Assembly (NCBI RefSeq): GCF_014203795.1
Contig: NZ_JACHJU010000001.1
Span: 1,240,001 to 1,304,000, forward strand
Direction of reading: 5' to 3'
Length of the DNA: 64,000 nt
From: Streptosporangium album
GTDB taxonomy: Bacteria > Actinomycetota > Actinomycetes > Streptosporangiales > Streptosporangiaceae
The notes below the pieces were generated by a model. That model was not told where the DNA came from, ran no database searches, and saw nothing but the letters and a program-made list of their open reading frames with translations. Made by a program: the position numbers and the translations under genes. This document shows, piece by piece, positions 51,670-61,060 of this stretch (positions are counted from its first letter, which is position 1; each line of letters opens with the position of its first letter).

Positions 51670-52446
51670 CTAGACGCGCTGGACGGCTCCGTCGAGCAGG
51701 GCCATGACGGTGACACCGAAGTCGTGGATGGTCGCCGACAGTTCGAGGGGTGAGAGGCCGGGGGCCACCACGACCAGCGCGCCGCGCATCAGCGCCAGCC
51801 CGACCAGGGTCGTCATGGCCAGAGCGCTGCCCGTCAGGGGCCAGGTCACCAGCAGGACGTCCGACCTCTCCAGCACGGCGATCCTGTCCAGATCCCGCAT
51901 GCGGGTGATCAGGTCATGATGGGTGAACAGGCCCTCGTCCTCGGTCAGCAGGGCGGGCTGGACGGACGGATCGAACAGGGGCAGCGGACCGGGGTCGAGC
52001 AGCAGCAGGTCGGCGAAGTCGACCGTGTCGCGCGCCTGGCCGAAGGCGATCACCTGCCGGACCCTGGAGTCCTCGGCGGCCTGCAACGACGCATCCGCCA
52101 GATCAGGGGTCGTGATGAGCAGCCGGGCGTCCCACCGGGCCAGCAGCGCGGCCATCTCGCCGCTGCCGGACCCGACCGGGGCCGCCACCCCGCCGGCCGC
52201 GATGACGGTGTGCACCGCCAAGGTCTGCGCTGCGGCGTTGTCCACGTGGATCCCCGCCACCTGGCGTCGCCGGGCACCCCGTCTGACCAGCCCTGAGGCC
52301 CCCCGCGTCACCTCGTCGGCCAGGCGGCGGTGGCCGTACACGACTCCCGCGTCGAGATCGATCAGCGCGGGCCGGTCACCCCGCTCGTACGCGCACCCGA
52401 ACACCGCCTCGGTGACGGTGCCCTTGATGGAGGAGGTGGGTCTCAT
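51670..52446 (-). CDS. short AMP-binding (ANL-like) domain protein
   Basis: 259 residues that resemble the N-terminal half of acyl-CoA ligase/ANL enzymes: GDRPALIDLDAGVVYGHRRLADEVTRGASGLVRRG near the start and FTHHDLITRM in the middle. The ATP-binding P-loop (T/S-S-G-T-T-G-x-P-K-G) is absent: the sequence goes from ALLTEDEGLFTHHD directly. The C-terminal ANL lid domain is also missing. So it is unlikely to be an active ligase; it could be a regulatory paralogue or a decayed enzyme. ATG 52446 has a plain upstream region. Isolated. Confidence 0.65.
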   Translation of the reverse strand: MRPTSSIKGTVTEAVFGCAYERGDRPALIDLDAGVVYGHRRLADEVTRGASGLVRRGARRRQVAGIHVDNAAAQTLAVHTVIAAGGVAAPVGSGSGEMAALLARWDARLLITTPDLADASLQAAEDSRVRQVIAFGQARDTVDFADLLLLDPGPLPLFDPSVQPALLTEDEGLFTHHDLITRMRDLDRIAVLERSDVLLVTWPLTGSALAMTTLVGLALMRGALVVVAPGLSPLELSATIHDFGVTVMALLDGAVQRV

Positions 52447-52536
52447 TCCAGCACGGTACGATCGGCCTCTTCCCCCAGGCATCGGCAGATGTATGTAGAT
52501 GGGTGTGTATTCGAAAATCCGCCCCCTCCGCGGAAG

Positions 52537-52568
52537 GCGGGCTCGAGCCCTGCGCGACTCGAGCCCGC
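52537..52568. terminator. terminator between two minus-strand genes
   Basis: 11-bp perfect stem GCGGGCTCGAG / CTCGAGCCCGC with a 10-nt loop, downstream of the 52615 ORF on the minus strand. Confidence 0.7.
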
Positions 52569-52614
52569 TGTCGCATACCCCACGGCCTTCGGTCCCCACC
52601 CCTCCGAGGAGACT

Positions 52615-52836
52615 TCAGCCGTTGGCGGGACACACGACGTCCCCGGTGTGCTCGACCGAGACGCCGGGGATGGTGTGAGCCTGCCGGTACCGGGCCGCCA
52701 GTGCGGCGAGCACGGTGCGGAAGGCTGGGCGCCGTCGGTCGAACACCAGGGAAACGTACGACGGGCGGTGTCCCCGGCACATGCTCCGGAGTGCGTATCC
52801 CGAGATGTATCTATGCGGCCTCTGATGTGTAGACAC
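52615..52836 (-). CDS. hypothetical protein, doubtful
   Basis: 73-codon frame beginning GTG 52836, shortly after the LuxR-type gene. The third-base G/C bias is high over RRRPAFRTVLAALAARYRQAHTIPGVSVEHTGDVVCPANG, but no family is recognised and no ribosome site is visible. It may be a small gene or a remnant. Confidence 0.35.
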   Translation of the reverse strand: MSTHQRPHRYISGYALRSMCRGHRPSYVSLVFDRRRPAFRTVLAALAARYRQAHTIPGVSVEHTGDVVCPANG

Positions 52837-52855
52837 GATGTGTAGCAGGGGCGCC

Positions 52856-55348
52856 TCAACTGCGGTTCTGCTCGATCACCCAGGTGGCCACCTGGGTGCG
52901 CGAGGAGAAGCCGAGCTTGGCCAGGATGTTGGCCACGTGCCGGGCCGCGGTCGCGGGGCTGATCACCAGCTCGTCGGCGATGGCCTTGTTGCTCAACCCT
53001 CTGGCGACCAGGCCGGCGATCTCCCATTCCCTGCCGGTGAGCGTGGTGAGCGGGGCCGCAGCCGGGTGCCTGCCCGCCATCATGGGCACGTCCGACTGCT
53101 CCTCGCCCTGCAGCGCGTAACGGACCGCCTGCTCCTGCGACAGCTCCTGCCCGTGCGCCCAGAGCTGGGCGACCAGCGCGTCACCGAGCCGCATCCGGGC
53201 CGGCTGGAGCAGCTCCTCCATCCGCGCGCCGAAGCCGGACGGGAGAACGGCGCCGCTCATCGCGCTCCGGATCGCGGCGGAGGCTCCCGCCAGGCGCACC
53301 GCCCTGCGGTCGTCCTCCTCGGCCAGCGCGAGCTGCGCGAGCGTCTCGATCCGCCGGGCCACGCCGAGCCGCTGGCCCGTCCCCTGGCAGAGCCGCAGGC
53401 TCTCGATCAGCCTGATCCGCGCGGTGACGAGATCTCCCTGGGCCAGGGCGATCCGGCCCAGCCCCGACAGGCAGGTGATGGTCTGCCAGTGGGCGGTGAT
53501 GTCCTGGAGCAGGTTGAGGGCCTGCTCGTAGTAGGTGCGGGCCTCCGCCAGATCGCCCCGGAGCCAGGCGACCTGTGCCAGGCCGATGAGCGCGACCGGG
53601 GCCGCCCAGTGGTTGTCGAGCTCGTGCGCTATGGCGAGGGCGGCCTCGAAGGACCGCCGCGACTCCTTGGCCCGGCCCTCGGACAGCGCGAACGTCCCCT
53701 CCATGGAGCGGACCACCATCTCATGCCACGGGTCGTCGACCCGGTGCACGGCCTCCAGCGCCTTGTCCAGGAAGGATCTGGCCCGTTCGGGCCGCCGCTG
53801 GTAGATGGCCACCCAGGCGAGGATGGCGAGCGCCCCGCTCAGCGGTCCGTGCAGGCCCGTCGCCCGGCACAGCTCGGCCGCCGCCGTACAGGCGGCCTGC
53901 GCGGTGCCGGGGTCGCCCTGGCCGAAGGCCACCTGCCCGCGCAGCACGAGGGCGTCGGCGCGCACGCTCGGCGTCAGCTCCGCCGGCTCCCATGCCAGCA
54001 GACGGTCCAGCCACTCGTCTGCGGGGGTGAACCGGCCGCCGGCGATGATCGGCCAGCGGAGCAGGACCAGCAGGTGCAGCGCGCTCTCCGGGTCGTCCGC
54101 CTCGGCCGACCAGCGCACCGCCGCCCACACGTTGGCCTGCAGCTCGTCCAGCAGGATCAGCATCGGGGAGATCTCCGCCCAGGTCGGACGGGGGCGCCGG
54201 ACGATGGTCTGGTGGATGCGGCCGGCGATCTCGATCATGTGGTCCCGGTGCAGCCGCCTCAGCGCCGCCTCCTCGCCGGAGGTGTCGAGCTGCTCGGCGG
54301 CGTACTGGCGGATCGTCTCCAGCATCCGGTAGCGCGTCTCACCCGCGACCTCCGCGTCCGCCAGCACCAGGGACTTGTCGACCAGGTCGCAGAGTACGCT
54401 CAGGATGTCGTCGCCCCACAGGCCGTCGCCCGCGCAGACCTGCTCGGCCGCCTCAAGCGTCCATCCCCCGGTGAACACCGCCAGCCTCCGCAGCAGGATC
54501 CGCTCGGGCTCCTTGAGCTGCTGGTAGCTCCAGTCGACGGTCGCGCGGAGCGTCTGGTGCCTGGCCGGGGCCATCCTGTCGCCGGTGGACAGCAGCCGGA
54601 ACCTGTCCTGGAGCCGGGCGTGGATCTGCTCCACGGTCAGCGCCCTGCACAGCGCGGCGGCCAGCTCGATGGCGAGCGGCATCCCGTCGAGCGCCTCGCA
54701 CAGACCTGCGATCTCGGCGGTGTTCTGCTCGGTGACGGCGAACCCGCGCGAGGCGGCGGCGGCACGGTCGACGAAGAGACGCACGGCCTCGCCGCCGGTG
54801 GGATCGTGGACGTCGGTCCGGGGCAGCGTGAGGGGCGGCACCCGCCACACGGTCTCCCCCGCCACCCGCAGCGGCTCCCGGCTGGTGGTGAGCACGCGCA
54901 CCCGCGGGCAGACGGTGAGCACCGCCCGGCAGAACCGGGCCGACTCCTCGATGAGCGACTCGCAGTTGTCGATGATCAGCAACAGGTTCCGGTTGCCGAG
55001 CGCGTCGATCAGCGTGTCGGCCAGGGGACGCGACGGCTCTGCCTTCACACCGAGCACGGCGGCGACCCGGGGGGCGATCAGGTCGCCGCGCACGGCCTCC
55101 GCCAGCTCCACCAGCCAGACGCCGCCGGAGAACTCCGCCGCCACCTGGGCGGCCACCCGGATCGCCAGTCTGCTCTTACCGATGCCGCCCGCTCCGCACA
55201 GGGTCACCAGCCGGGCGACGCCCAGCAACTCGACGAGCTCCTCCACGTCACCCTCGCGGCCGACGAAGGCGTTGGGCTCAAGAGGAAGATTGCCACCGGT
55301 AAGGGGGGCACCTCCGGGAAGGGGCACGTGCGCGGTGTCCTGTGTCAT
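52856..55348 (-). CDS. NB-ARC/tetratricopeptide LuxR-type regulator
   Basis: 830 residues. An NTPase of the AfsR/NB-ARC type at about 20-330: Walker A GAGGIGKS (52-59), LLLIIDNCE (Walker B) and LTTSREP. Tetratricopeptide-like helical repeats follow to about 730. A C-terminal LuxR HTH is at the end: LTGREWEIAGLVARGLSNKAIADELVISPATAARHVANILAKLG. A large ATP-dependent signal regulator of the kind often found near secondary-metabolite or developmental genes. Targets and ligand unknown. Confidence 0.92.
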   Translation of the reverse strand: MTQDTAHVPLPGGAPLTGGNLPLEPNAFVGREGDVEELVELLGVARLVTLCGAGGIGKSRLAIRVAAQVAAEFSGGVWLVELAEAVRGDLIAPRVAAVLGVKAEPSRPLADTLIDALGNRNLLLIIDNCESLIEESARFCRAVLTVCPRVRVLTTSREPLRVAGETVWRVPPLTLPRTDVHDPTGGEAVRLFVDRAAAASRGFAVTEQNTAEIAGLCEALDGMPLAIELAAALCRALTVEQIHARLQDRFRLLSTGDRMAPARHQTLRATVDWSYQQLKEPERILLRRLAVFTGGWTLEAAEQVCAGDGLWGDDILSVLCDLVDKSLVLADAEVAGETRYRMLETIRQYAAEQLDTSGEEAALRRLHRDHMIEIAGRIHQTIVRRPRPTWAEISPMLILLDELQANVWAAVRWSAEADDPESALHLLVLLRWPIIAGGRFTPADEWLDRLLAWEPAELTPSVRADALVLRGQVAFGQGDPGTAQAACTAAAELCRATGLHGPLSGALAILAWVAIYQRRPERARSFLDKALEAVHRVDDPWHEMVVRSMEGTFALSEGRAKESRRSFEAALAIAHELDNHWAAPVALIGLAQVAWLRGDLAEARTYYEQALNLLQDITAHWQTITCLSGLGRIALAQGDLVTARIRLIESLRLCQGTGQRLGVARRIETLAQLALAEEDDRRAVRLAGASAAIRSAMSGAVLPSGFGARMEELLQPARMRLGDALVAQLWAHGQELSQEQAVRYALQGEEQSDVPMMAGRHPAAAPLTTLTGREWEIAGLVARGLSNKAIADELVISPATAARHVANILAKLGFSSRTQVATWVIEQNRS

Positions 55349-55536
55349 CGGCTCTTAGGGGGAGGTCGCGGACTGGCCTTCACAGAGAGTGTGGCACCAA
55401 TTACCGCGCCGTGCCCAGCCTTAGCCCCATTTCGCACACCCGGATTGCCGGGACTGAGGCCGACAAGTTGGCGCGCCAGGTTCGCGCGATCTGCTTGCCA
55501 GAGGGTGCGAACCCTGAGCGGCCCGTACGGCTCCCG

Positions 55537-57003
55537 TCAGCTGGAACTCCCCAGCAGGGCGTGCATGACGGCCCTAGCGATGGGGGCCGCCACCTGGCCG
55601 CCCGCTCCACCACCCTCGACGACGACCCCCACGGCCACCCGGGGGCCGGCTGCCGGGGCGAAGCCGGTGAAGACCGCGTGGTCGCGCCCGGAGGCGGCGT
55701 TCTCCGCGGTGCCGGTCTTGGCCGCGACATCGATGCCGGGGAGGGCGGCGGCCTCGCCGGTGCCGCCGGGCCGGGTGACGGTGACCATCATCGCGGTGAG
55801 GCGGTTGGCCTCGTTCTCGTCGAGCGTGCGGCGATACCGCGACGGCTCGGCGTCACTGACCACAGTGCCGTCGGCGAGGCGGGTCTCCGCCACGAGGTAG
55901 GGACGCATCAGCACGCCGTCGTTGGCGATCGCCGCCGACATCATCGCGACCATGAGCGGGGTGACCCGGTCGTCGAACTGTCCGAGCGCCGACATCGCGG
56001 TCTGCGCCCGGTCCATTCCCGGCGGATAGACGCTCCTGGCCACGGGCATGGGGACGGCGAGGTCGTCGTCGTTGAATCCGAACGCCTCGGCCTGCGCGCG
56101 CAGCACGTCCTGGCCGAGGTCGATGCCGATCTTCGCGAACGGGGTGTTGCACGAGACCTTGAAGGCGTAGGCCAGCGGCGGGTTGCCGTCACCGCAGGTC
56201 GCTCCGCCGGAGTTGCGCAGGTAGGTGTCGGTGCCGGGGAGGCGGAGCTCGGCGGGGGCGCCGACCTTGACGGTCGGGGTGTACCTTCCCGAGCTGAGCG
56301 CGGCCGCACTGGTGACGACCTTGAAAGTGGAGCCCGGCGGATAGTTCTGCTGGAGTGCCCGGTTCAGCAGCGGATTGGCCGGATCCCCCTGGAGCCGCCT
56401 GTCCGCTCTCTCCAGCTGGGCGCCGTCGAAGGTCGTGTAGAGGTTCGGGTCATAGGAGGGGGAGGAGACCATCGCCAGGATCGCGCCGGTGACGGGGTCG
56501 ATCGCGACGACGGCCCCGGGGCGGCCGGTGGCGCGCAGCGCCTCGTAGGCGGCCCGCTGCGCCCGGCTGTCGATGGTCAGTTCGAGCGTGGCTCCGCCCT
56601 CGATGCCGTTCACCAGCGAGCGGACCTTCACCGGGGGGTCGTCTCCGGACAGCGCGGCGCCCTCGGCCGCCTCGAGGCCGGCCTGGCCGTACAGCGAGAT
56701 GTATCCGCTCACCGCGGCGTAGAGCGGACCCTGGGGGTAGACCCTGCGGTATCTGAACCGGCCGCCGTCGATCCTGCGGCTGGTCGCGAGGACGGTGCCG
56801 TCGCCGAGCACGATCTCGCCCCTCGGGTTGTCGAATCGGGCGATCATGATCCGGTGGTTGCGCGGATCGGCGTTGAGCCGGTCGGCCTGGAACGCCTGGA
56901 TGAAGGTCACTTTCGCGAGGAGCGCGAACAGCATGACGCCGCAGATCAGGGCGGTGCGCCGGAGAGGGATGTTGATCCGGCGGGCCCGCGGTGCGGCGGC
57001 CAT
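55537..57003 (-). CDS. class B penicillin-binding protein (PbpA/FtsI type)
   Basis: 488-residue membrane-anchored D,D-transpeptidase. An N-terminal anchor is at 15-37. Active site triad: SxxK in PPGSTFK, SxN in SCN, KTG in AKTGTAEN. A PBP dimerisation region (about 50-150) precedes it. It cross-links wall peptidoglycan. It is near the size of actinobacterial PbpA/PBP2-type enzymes. Start ATG 57003 has GGGGGAGGGG. The neighbour genes are regulators, not the division operon, so this is an extra PBP, possibly linked to sporulation or stress. Confidence 0.93.
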   Translation of the reverse strand: MAAAPRARRINIPLRRTALICGVMLFALLAKVTFIQAFQADRLNADPRNHRIMIARFDNPRGEIVLGDGTVLATSRRIDGGRFRYRRVYPQGPLYAAVSGYISLYGQAGLEAAEGAALSGDDPPVKVRSLVNGIEGGATLELTIDSRAQRAAYEALRATGRPGAVVAIDPVTGAILAMVSSPSYDPNLYTTFDGAQLERADRRLQGDPANPLLNRALQQNYPPGSTFKVVTSAAALSSGRYTPTVKVGAPAELRLPGTDTYLRNSGGATCGDGNPPLAYAFKVSCNTPFAKIGIDLGQDVLRAQAEAFGFNDDDLAVPMPVARSVYPPGMDRAQTAMSALGQFDDRVTPLMVAMMSAAIANDGVLMRPYLVAETRLADGTVVSDAEPSRYRRTLDENEANRLTAMMVTVTRPGGTGEAAALPGIDVAAKTGTAENAASGRDHAVFTGFAPAAGPRVAVGVVVEGGGAGGQVAAPIARAVMHALLGSSS

Positions 57004-57103
57004 GAGCCCCCTCCCCCGATCCCGCTGCCGGTCACTGGCCTACCGGTCTAACAGCCGGACAGGAAAGGGAGGGCCGCCCGGGGGCAAAGCGGCCGTGCGA
57101 CTT

Positions 57104-57466
57104 CTAGCCGACCACCGTCCGGTAATACCCGATCTTGTGCTGGATCGCCGTCTGCTGCTCGCGCAGGTTGGCCACCTGGGCCTGCACCCGCCGGTCGTGG
57201 GCTTCCAGCAGGGCGATCCGGTCACGGATCGTGTGGTCGCCGGCCCTGACCAGCTCGGCGAAGCGGAGCATCTCCGCGATCGGCATCCCGGTGTCTCGCA
57301 GACAGCGGATCGTGCCGAGCCAGCCGACGTCGTCCTGGGTGAACCTGCGCTGCCCGGCCGCGTTGCGGCTGACCCGCTCCAGCAACCCGATCCGCTCGTA
57401 GTAGCGCAGAGTGTCAAGGCTGAAGCCGGTCTCCTCGACCACCTGTCCCGGTGTGTACACGCTCAC
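57104..57466 (-). CDS. MerR family transcriptional regulator
   Basis: 120 residues from GTG 57466 (VSVYTPGQV). HTH and wing: PGQVVEETGFSLDTLRYYERIGLLERVSRNAAGQRRF, followed by a coiled-coil dimer helix that reaches the end. No cysteine cluster, so not a metal sensor; MerR relatives near aldo/keto reductases sense small molecules. The dyad 57481-57500 lies just upstream and probably is its operator. The original target, an aldo/keto reductase on the other strand, is only a fragment. Confidence 0.88.
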   Translation of the reverse strand: MSVYTPGQVVEETGFSLDTLRYYERIGLLERVSRNAAGQRRFTQDDVGWLGTIRCLRDTGMPIAEMLRFAELVRAGDHTIRDRIALLEAHDRRVQAQVANLREQQTAIQHKIGYYRTVVG

Positions 57467-57480
57467 GTCTGCAGCATCCC

Positions 57481-57503
57481 ACCTGGAGTCCACTCAAGGT
57501 CAA
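57481..57503. promoter_or_regulatory. MerR operator/promoter
   Basis: ACCTGGAGTCCACTCAAGGT is a near-perfect dyad (8 of 9 bases in each arm). A TTGACC -35-like hexamer on the minus strand (57503-57498) overlaps one end, giving the long-spacer arrangement typical of MerR-controlled promoters. Confidence 0.7.
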
Positions 57504-57803
57504 AGCGAGCCGGCCATCGGCCGGTGGCTGGCCGCCCGGGGCAACCGCGACCGGGTCGTGCTGAGCACCAAGTGCGGCGCCCGGCCGACGGTCCCCGGCG
57601 ACCGGACGCTTGACTCCGCCGAAGGACTGTCAGCCGCCGCGATCGGGCAGGCCGCCGAGGGCAGCCTGCGGAGGCTGGGAACCGACCACATCGATGTGTA
57701 CTGGGCCCACATCGAGGACCGGTCGGTCCCCCTGGAGGAGACTCTCGGCGCGTTCGCCGAGCTGGCCGGGGCGGGCAAGGTGCGCGAGATCGGGGCGAGC
57801 AAC
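57504..57803 (+). pseudogene. aldo/keto reductase remnant
   Basis: About 100 codons that encode the middle of an aldo/keto reductase: AIGRWLAARGNRDRVVLSTK, LRRLGTDHIDVYWAH, ETLGAFAELAGAGKVREIGASN. The N-terminal catalytic Asp/Tyr region and the C-terminal third are missing, and after KVREIGASN the frame runs into unrelated sequence. It begins right at the MerR dyad, so its promoter and first exon-equivalent part were deleted. Confidence 0.85.
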
Positions 57804-57834
57804 AAGGGAACCGGCCGCTCCCGGAGGGGGTGGG

Positions 57835-58494
57835 TCAGCTCTGCGGCAGATGGTCGGAGAGGTAGCGGCGGACCAGGTGTTTGCACTCGGCGATCAGCTC
57901 GGGGTCCCCGTCGGGCCGGGAGCGGAAGGCGAGCTTGAGCACGGCGTCGGCCGCCTCGACCGCGACGACCAGAGCCCGGTCCAGTGCCGGCCCGATCGGG
58001 GCGCCGAGCAGCTCGACGGTGATCGCGCGGAGCCGGTCGGCCACGATGACGTTGTTCTCCAGCGCGGCGTCGAGCATCCGCTCGGTCCCCTTGACCGCCG
58101 GGCCGCCCGGCGAGGTGAGCACCTCGCCGAAGTCGACGACGGCGAACCCCGGTGTGGTCCGTTTCATCGCGACGAACTCGTCGATCGACAGGTCCACCAC
58201 CTCGGTCCAGTCCGAGAGTCGCAGGGCCGAGAGCCGGGCGGTGATGCGGCCGAGGAACGCCTCCAGGTTGCGCAGCGCCAGTGCCCGCACCAGCCCCTGC
58301 TTGTCGGGGAAGAACTGGTAGAAGGTGCCGATCGGCACCTCCGCACGCCGCGCGACCTCCTTGGTGGTCAGCGCCTCGTATCCCACCTCGTCCAGCAGCC
58401 GCGCGCACTCGTCCAGCATGCGCTGGACCCGCTCCAGGCTCCGCCGCTGGGCGGGGCGGCGGCGTAGCGTCCCCCCGGAAACGTTCGTCATCAC
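57835..58494 (-). CDS. TetR family transcriptional regulator
   Basis: 219 residues (218 if the ATG at 58491 is used). N-terminal HTH: VGYEALTTKEVARRAEVPIGTFYQFFPDKQGLVRALA. Helical ligand domain follows. Divergent from the beta-glucosidase gene; a 13-bp palindrome lies between them. It probably represses the GH1 gene and itself. Confidence 0.9.
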   Translation of the reverse strand: MMTNVSGGTLRRRPAQRRSLERVQRMLDECARLLDEVGYEALTTKEVARRAEVPIGTFYQFFPDKQGLVRALALRNLEAFLGRITARLSALRLSDWTEVVDLSIDEFVAMKRTTPGFAVVDFGEVLTSPGGPAVKGTERMLDAALENNVIVADRLRAITVELLGAPIGPALDRALVVAVEAADAVLKLAFRSRPDGDPELIAECKHLVRRYLSDHLPQS

Positions 58495-58530
58495 TCCATC
58501 ATCGCCTATGCGGCCCGCCGGGGATTAACA

Positions 58531-58543
58531 TGAGTGATACTCA
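58531..58543. promoter_or_regulatory. candidate TetR operator
   Basis: TGAGTGATACTCA, two 5-bp arms with a 3-bp centre, 18 nt before the GH1 start, between the divergent TetR and GH1 genes. Confidence 0.6.
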
Positions 58544-58560
58544 CACCACTGGGAGGCCGC

Positions 58561-59874
58561 ATGTTCCTCTGGGGTACGGCTACCGCGTCCTACCAGATCG
58601 AGGGAGCCGCCGCCGAGGACGGCCGGGGCGTCTCGACCTGGGACACCTTCACCCGCGAGCCCGGCCGGATCCGTGACGGGCACACCGGTGACGTGGCCTG
58701 CGACCACTACCACCGCTGGCCCGAGGACATCGCGCTGATGGCGGGGCTCGGAGCGACCTCCTACCGGTTCTCCATCGCCTGGCCCCGCGTCCAGCCCGAC
58801 GGCAGGGGCCCGGTCAACCGGGCGGGCCTGGACTTCTACGACCGGCTGACGGACGCGTTATGCGAGCGGGGCATCGTCCCGGCGGCCACGCTGTTCCACT
58901 GGGACCTGCCCCAGCCCCTGGAGGACGAGGGCGGCTGGCTGAACCGCGAAACCTCCCACCGGTTCGCCGAGTACGCCGCCGTGGTGGCCGACCGGCTCGC
59001 CGACCGGATCCCCATGTGGATCACCTTGAACGAGCCTTTCGTGCACATGGTCTTCGGCTACGCCCTGGGCAACCACGCGCCCGGGAGGGCCCTGCTCCTG
59101 GACGCTCTCCCGGTCGCCCACCACCAACTGCTCGGGCACGGCCTGGCCGCGGCGGCCCTGCGCGAGCGGGGTGCGGAGAAGGTGCTGATCACCAACAACT
59201 GCACGCCCGTCTGGCCGGCCTCCGCCGACCCCGCCGACCTGGCCGCCGCCGACGCCTACGACACCCTGCACAACCGCCTGTTCAACGACCCTGTGCTTCT
59301 TGGGAAATACCCCGATTTATCTGCATACGGAGTGGGTCTCGACTGCGTCCGGGACGGCGACCTCGACCTGATCGGCACCCGCCTCGACGGCCTCGGGGTC
59401 AACTACTACAACCCCACCCGGATCGCCGCCCCCACCGGCGAGGGCCTCCCCTTCGCCGAGACGGGCATCACCGGCTACCCCACCACCGCCTTCGGCTGGC
59501 CGGTCGTCCCCGACGGCCTGCGCGAGCTCCTCACCGGGCTGAAGGCCCGGTACGGCGACGCCCTCCCACCCGTCTACGTCACCGAGAACGGCTGCTCCCA
59601 GCCCGACGTGCCGGGCCCGGACGGAGTGGTCGACGACCAGGAGCGCATCGCCTACCTCGACGGCCACATCAGGGCCGTCGAGCGAGCTCGGGCCGAGGGC
59701 GTGGACGTGCGCGGCTACTACGTCTGGTCCCTGCTGGACAACTTCGAGTGGGCCGAGGGCTACCACCAGCGCTTCGGCCTCGTCCATGTCGACTTCGCCA
59801 CCGGAGAACGCACTCCCAAGGCCTCCTACCACTGGCTCGCGGAGCAGATCGCGGAGCGCGAGGGGACCCGGTAG
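58561..59874 (+). CDS. GH1 beta-glucosidase
   Basis: 437-residue glycoside hydrolase of family 1, cytoplasmic (no signal peptide). Start ATG 58561 with GGGAGG; the upstream frame from 58534 is not needed. Acid/base Glu in TLNEP (about 157) and nucleophile in VTENG (about 344) are in place; the N-terminus FLWGTATASYQIEGA and the aglycone region SLLDNFEWAEGY are typical. It splits off terminal glucose from short beta-glucosides such as cellobiose or laminaribiose. Divergent TetR gene probably controls it; the GH81/GH16 products could feed it. Confidence 0.93.
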   Translation: MFLWGTATASYQIEGAAAEDGRGVSTWDTFTREPGRIRDGHTGDVACDHYHRWPEDIALMAGLGATSYRFSIAWPRVQPDGRGPVNRAGLDFYDRLTDALCERGIVPAATLFHWDLPQPLEDEGGWLNRETSHRFAEYAAVVADRLADRIPMWITLNEPFVHMVFGYALGNHAPGRALLLDALPVAHHQLLGHGLAAAALRERGAEKVLITNNCTPVWPASADPADLAAADAYDTLHNRLFNDPVLLGKYPDLSAYGVGLDCVRDGDLDLIGTRLDGLGVNYYNPTRIAAPTGEGLPFAETGITGYPTTAFGWPVVPDGLRELLTGLKARYGDALPPVYVTENGCSQPDVPGPDGVVDDQERIAYLDGHIRAVERARAEGVDVRGYYVWSLLDNFEWAEGYHQRFGLVHVDFATGERTPKASYHWLAEQIAEREGTR

Positions 59875-59878
59875 GGCC

Positions 59879-60691
59879 TCAGCCGTTGAAGGTGTCGGGG
59901 TCCGGGCCGGTGCGGTCGCCCTCGTCCAGCCGGGCGATCGCCGCCATGTCGTCGTCGGTGAGGGCGAAGTCGAAGACGTCGATGTTCTCCCTGATCCGTG
60001 CCGGGGTGACCGACTTGGGGATCACGACGTTTCCGAGCTGGACGTGCCAGCGCAGGACGACCTGAGCGGGGGTCTTGCCGTACCGGCCGGCGATGCCGGT
60101 GATCAGCGGGTCCTTGAGCGCGGCCCCCTGGGCCAGCGGGCTCCACGCCTCGGTGACGATGCCGTGCCGAGCGTGGAAGCCGCGCAGCTCGGCCTGCTGC
60201 AGGCCCGGGTGGAGCTCGATCTGGTTGACCGCCGGGACGACGCCGCCCTCCTCGATGAGACGCGTCAGGTGGGCGGGCTGGAAGTTGGACACGCCGATGG
60301 CACGGACCCGGCCGTCGGTCAGGAGCTTCTCCATCGCCTTCCAGGTCTCGCCGTACAGGTCTCTCGCCGGTGTGGGCCAGTGGATGAGATACAGGTCGAG
60401 CTGGTCCAGGCCCAGCTTGGCGAGGCTCGCGTCGAAGGCGGACAGGGTGGAGTCGTAGCCCTGGTCGCTGTTCCACAGCTTGGTGGTGACGAACAGCTCC
60501 TCGCGGGGCAGGCCGGAGGCGGCCAGTGCCTGGCCCACTGCGCGTTCGTTGCCGTAGGCCGTGGCGGTGTCGACGCTCCGGTAACCGGCATCGAGCGCGG
60601 TGGTCACCGCCCGGGCGGTCTCCTCCTCGGGCACCTGGAACACGCCGAAGCCGAGCTGGGGCATCGAAACGCCGTTGTTAAGAGTGATCAT
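59879..60691 (-). CDS. aldo/keto reductase (2,5-diketogluconate-reductase-like)
   Basis: 270-residue NADPH-dependent reductase. Catalytic tetrad in place: Asp in GYRSVDTA, Tyr in TATAYGNE, Lys in VTTKLWN and His in LIHWPTP. The NADPH-binding end IPKSVTPARIRENIDVFDFALT is also seen. ATG 60691 has GGGGGGAAG. Convergent with the GH1 gene (stop codons 4 nt apart). Likely reduces a sugar or aldehyde. Confidence 0.92.
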   Translation of the reverse strand: MITLNNGVSMPQLGFGVFQVPEEETARAVTTALDAGYRSVDTATAYGNERAVGQALAASGLPREELFVTTKLWNSDQGYDSTLSAFDASLAKLGLDQLDLYLIHWPTPARDLYGETWKAMEKLLTDGRVRAIGVSNFQPAHLTRLIEEGGVVPAVNQIELHPGLQQAELRGFHARHGIVTEAWSPLAQGAALKDPLITGIAGRYGKTPAQVVLRWHVQLGNVVIPKSVTPARIRENIDVFDFALTDDDMAAIARLDEGDRTGPDPDTFNG

Positions 60692-61060
60692 CTGTAGCTT
60701 CCCCCCTTAGGTGGCGTCAGCAAATACACGTCTGTGCAATAGTTGCACACGCTCGACAATGCCCTATACGCCAGAGAGAGTGCCCAGACAGAGGAGGAGG
60801 TACCACGCAGCAGGACACTCGTACCGTCAAATATCTGGAAATTTCACTGCATGTGGCTCGGCCGTCCGGTGGCGGATATCGGCGACGAAGTCCGATCTAG
60901 GCCTGTTTTCTGTACGACATAGAGCTGTTCCAGTAAGCTCAGCGATCAACCGGTCCCGCTGGGGGCGTGGGCGTCGAGGCGTCCTGCGGGTTGCCGGTAA
61001 GGGGGGCAAGGTGCGTCAGTGCTGTTGCGCTTGCCTTGGGCGGCCGTGTGGAGGTGCACT
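60692..61060. other. intergenic region before the ESX-like genes
   Basis: About 370 bp with no supported gene. It must carry the promoters for the aldo/keto reductase (minus) and the WXG-like pair (plus). No clear palindrome was found. Confidence 0.45.
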
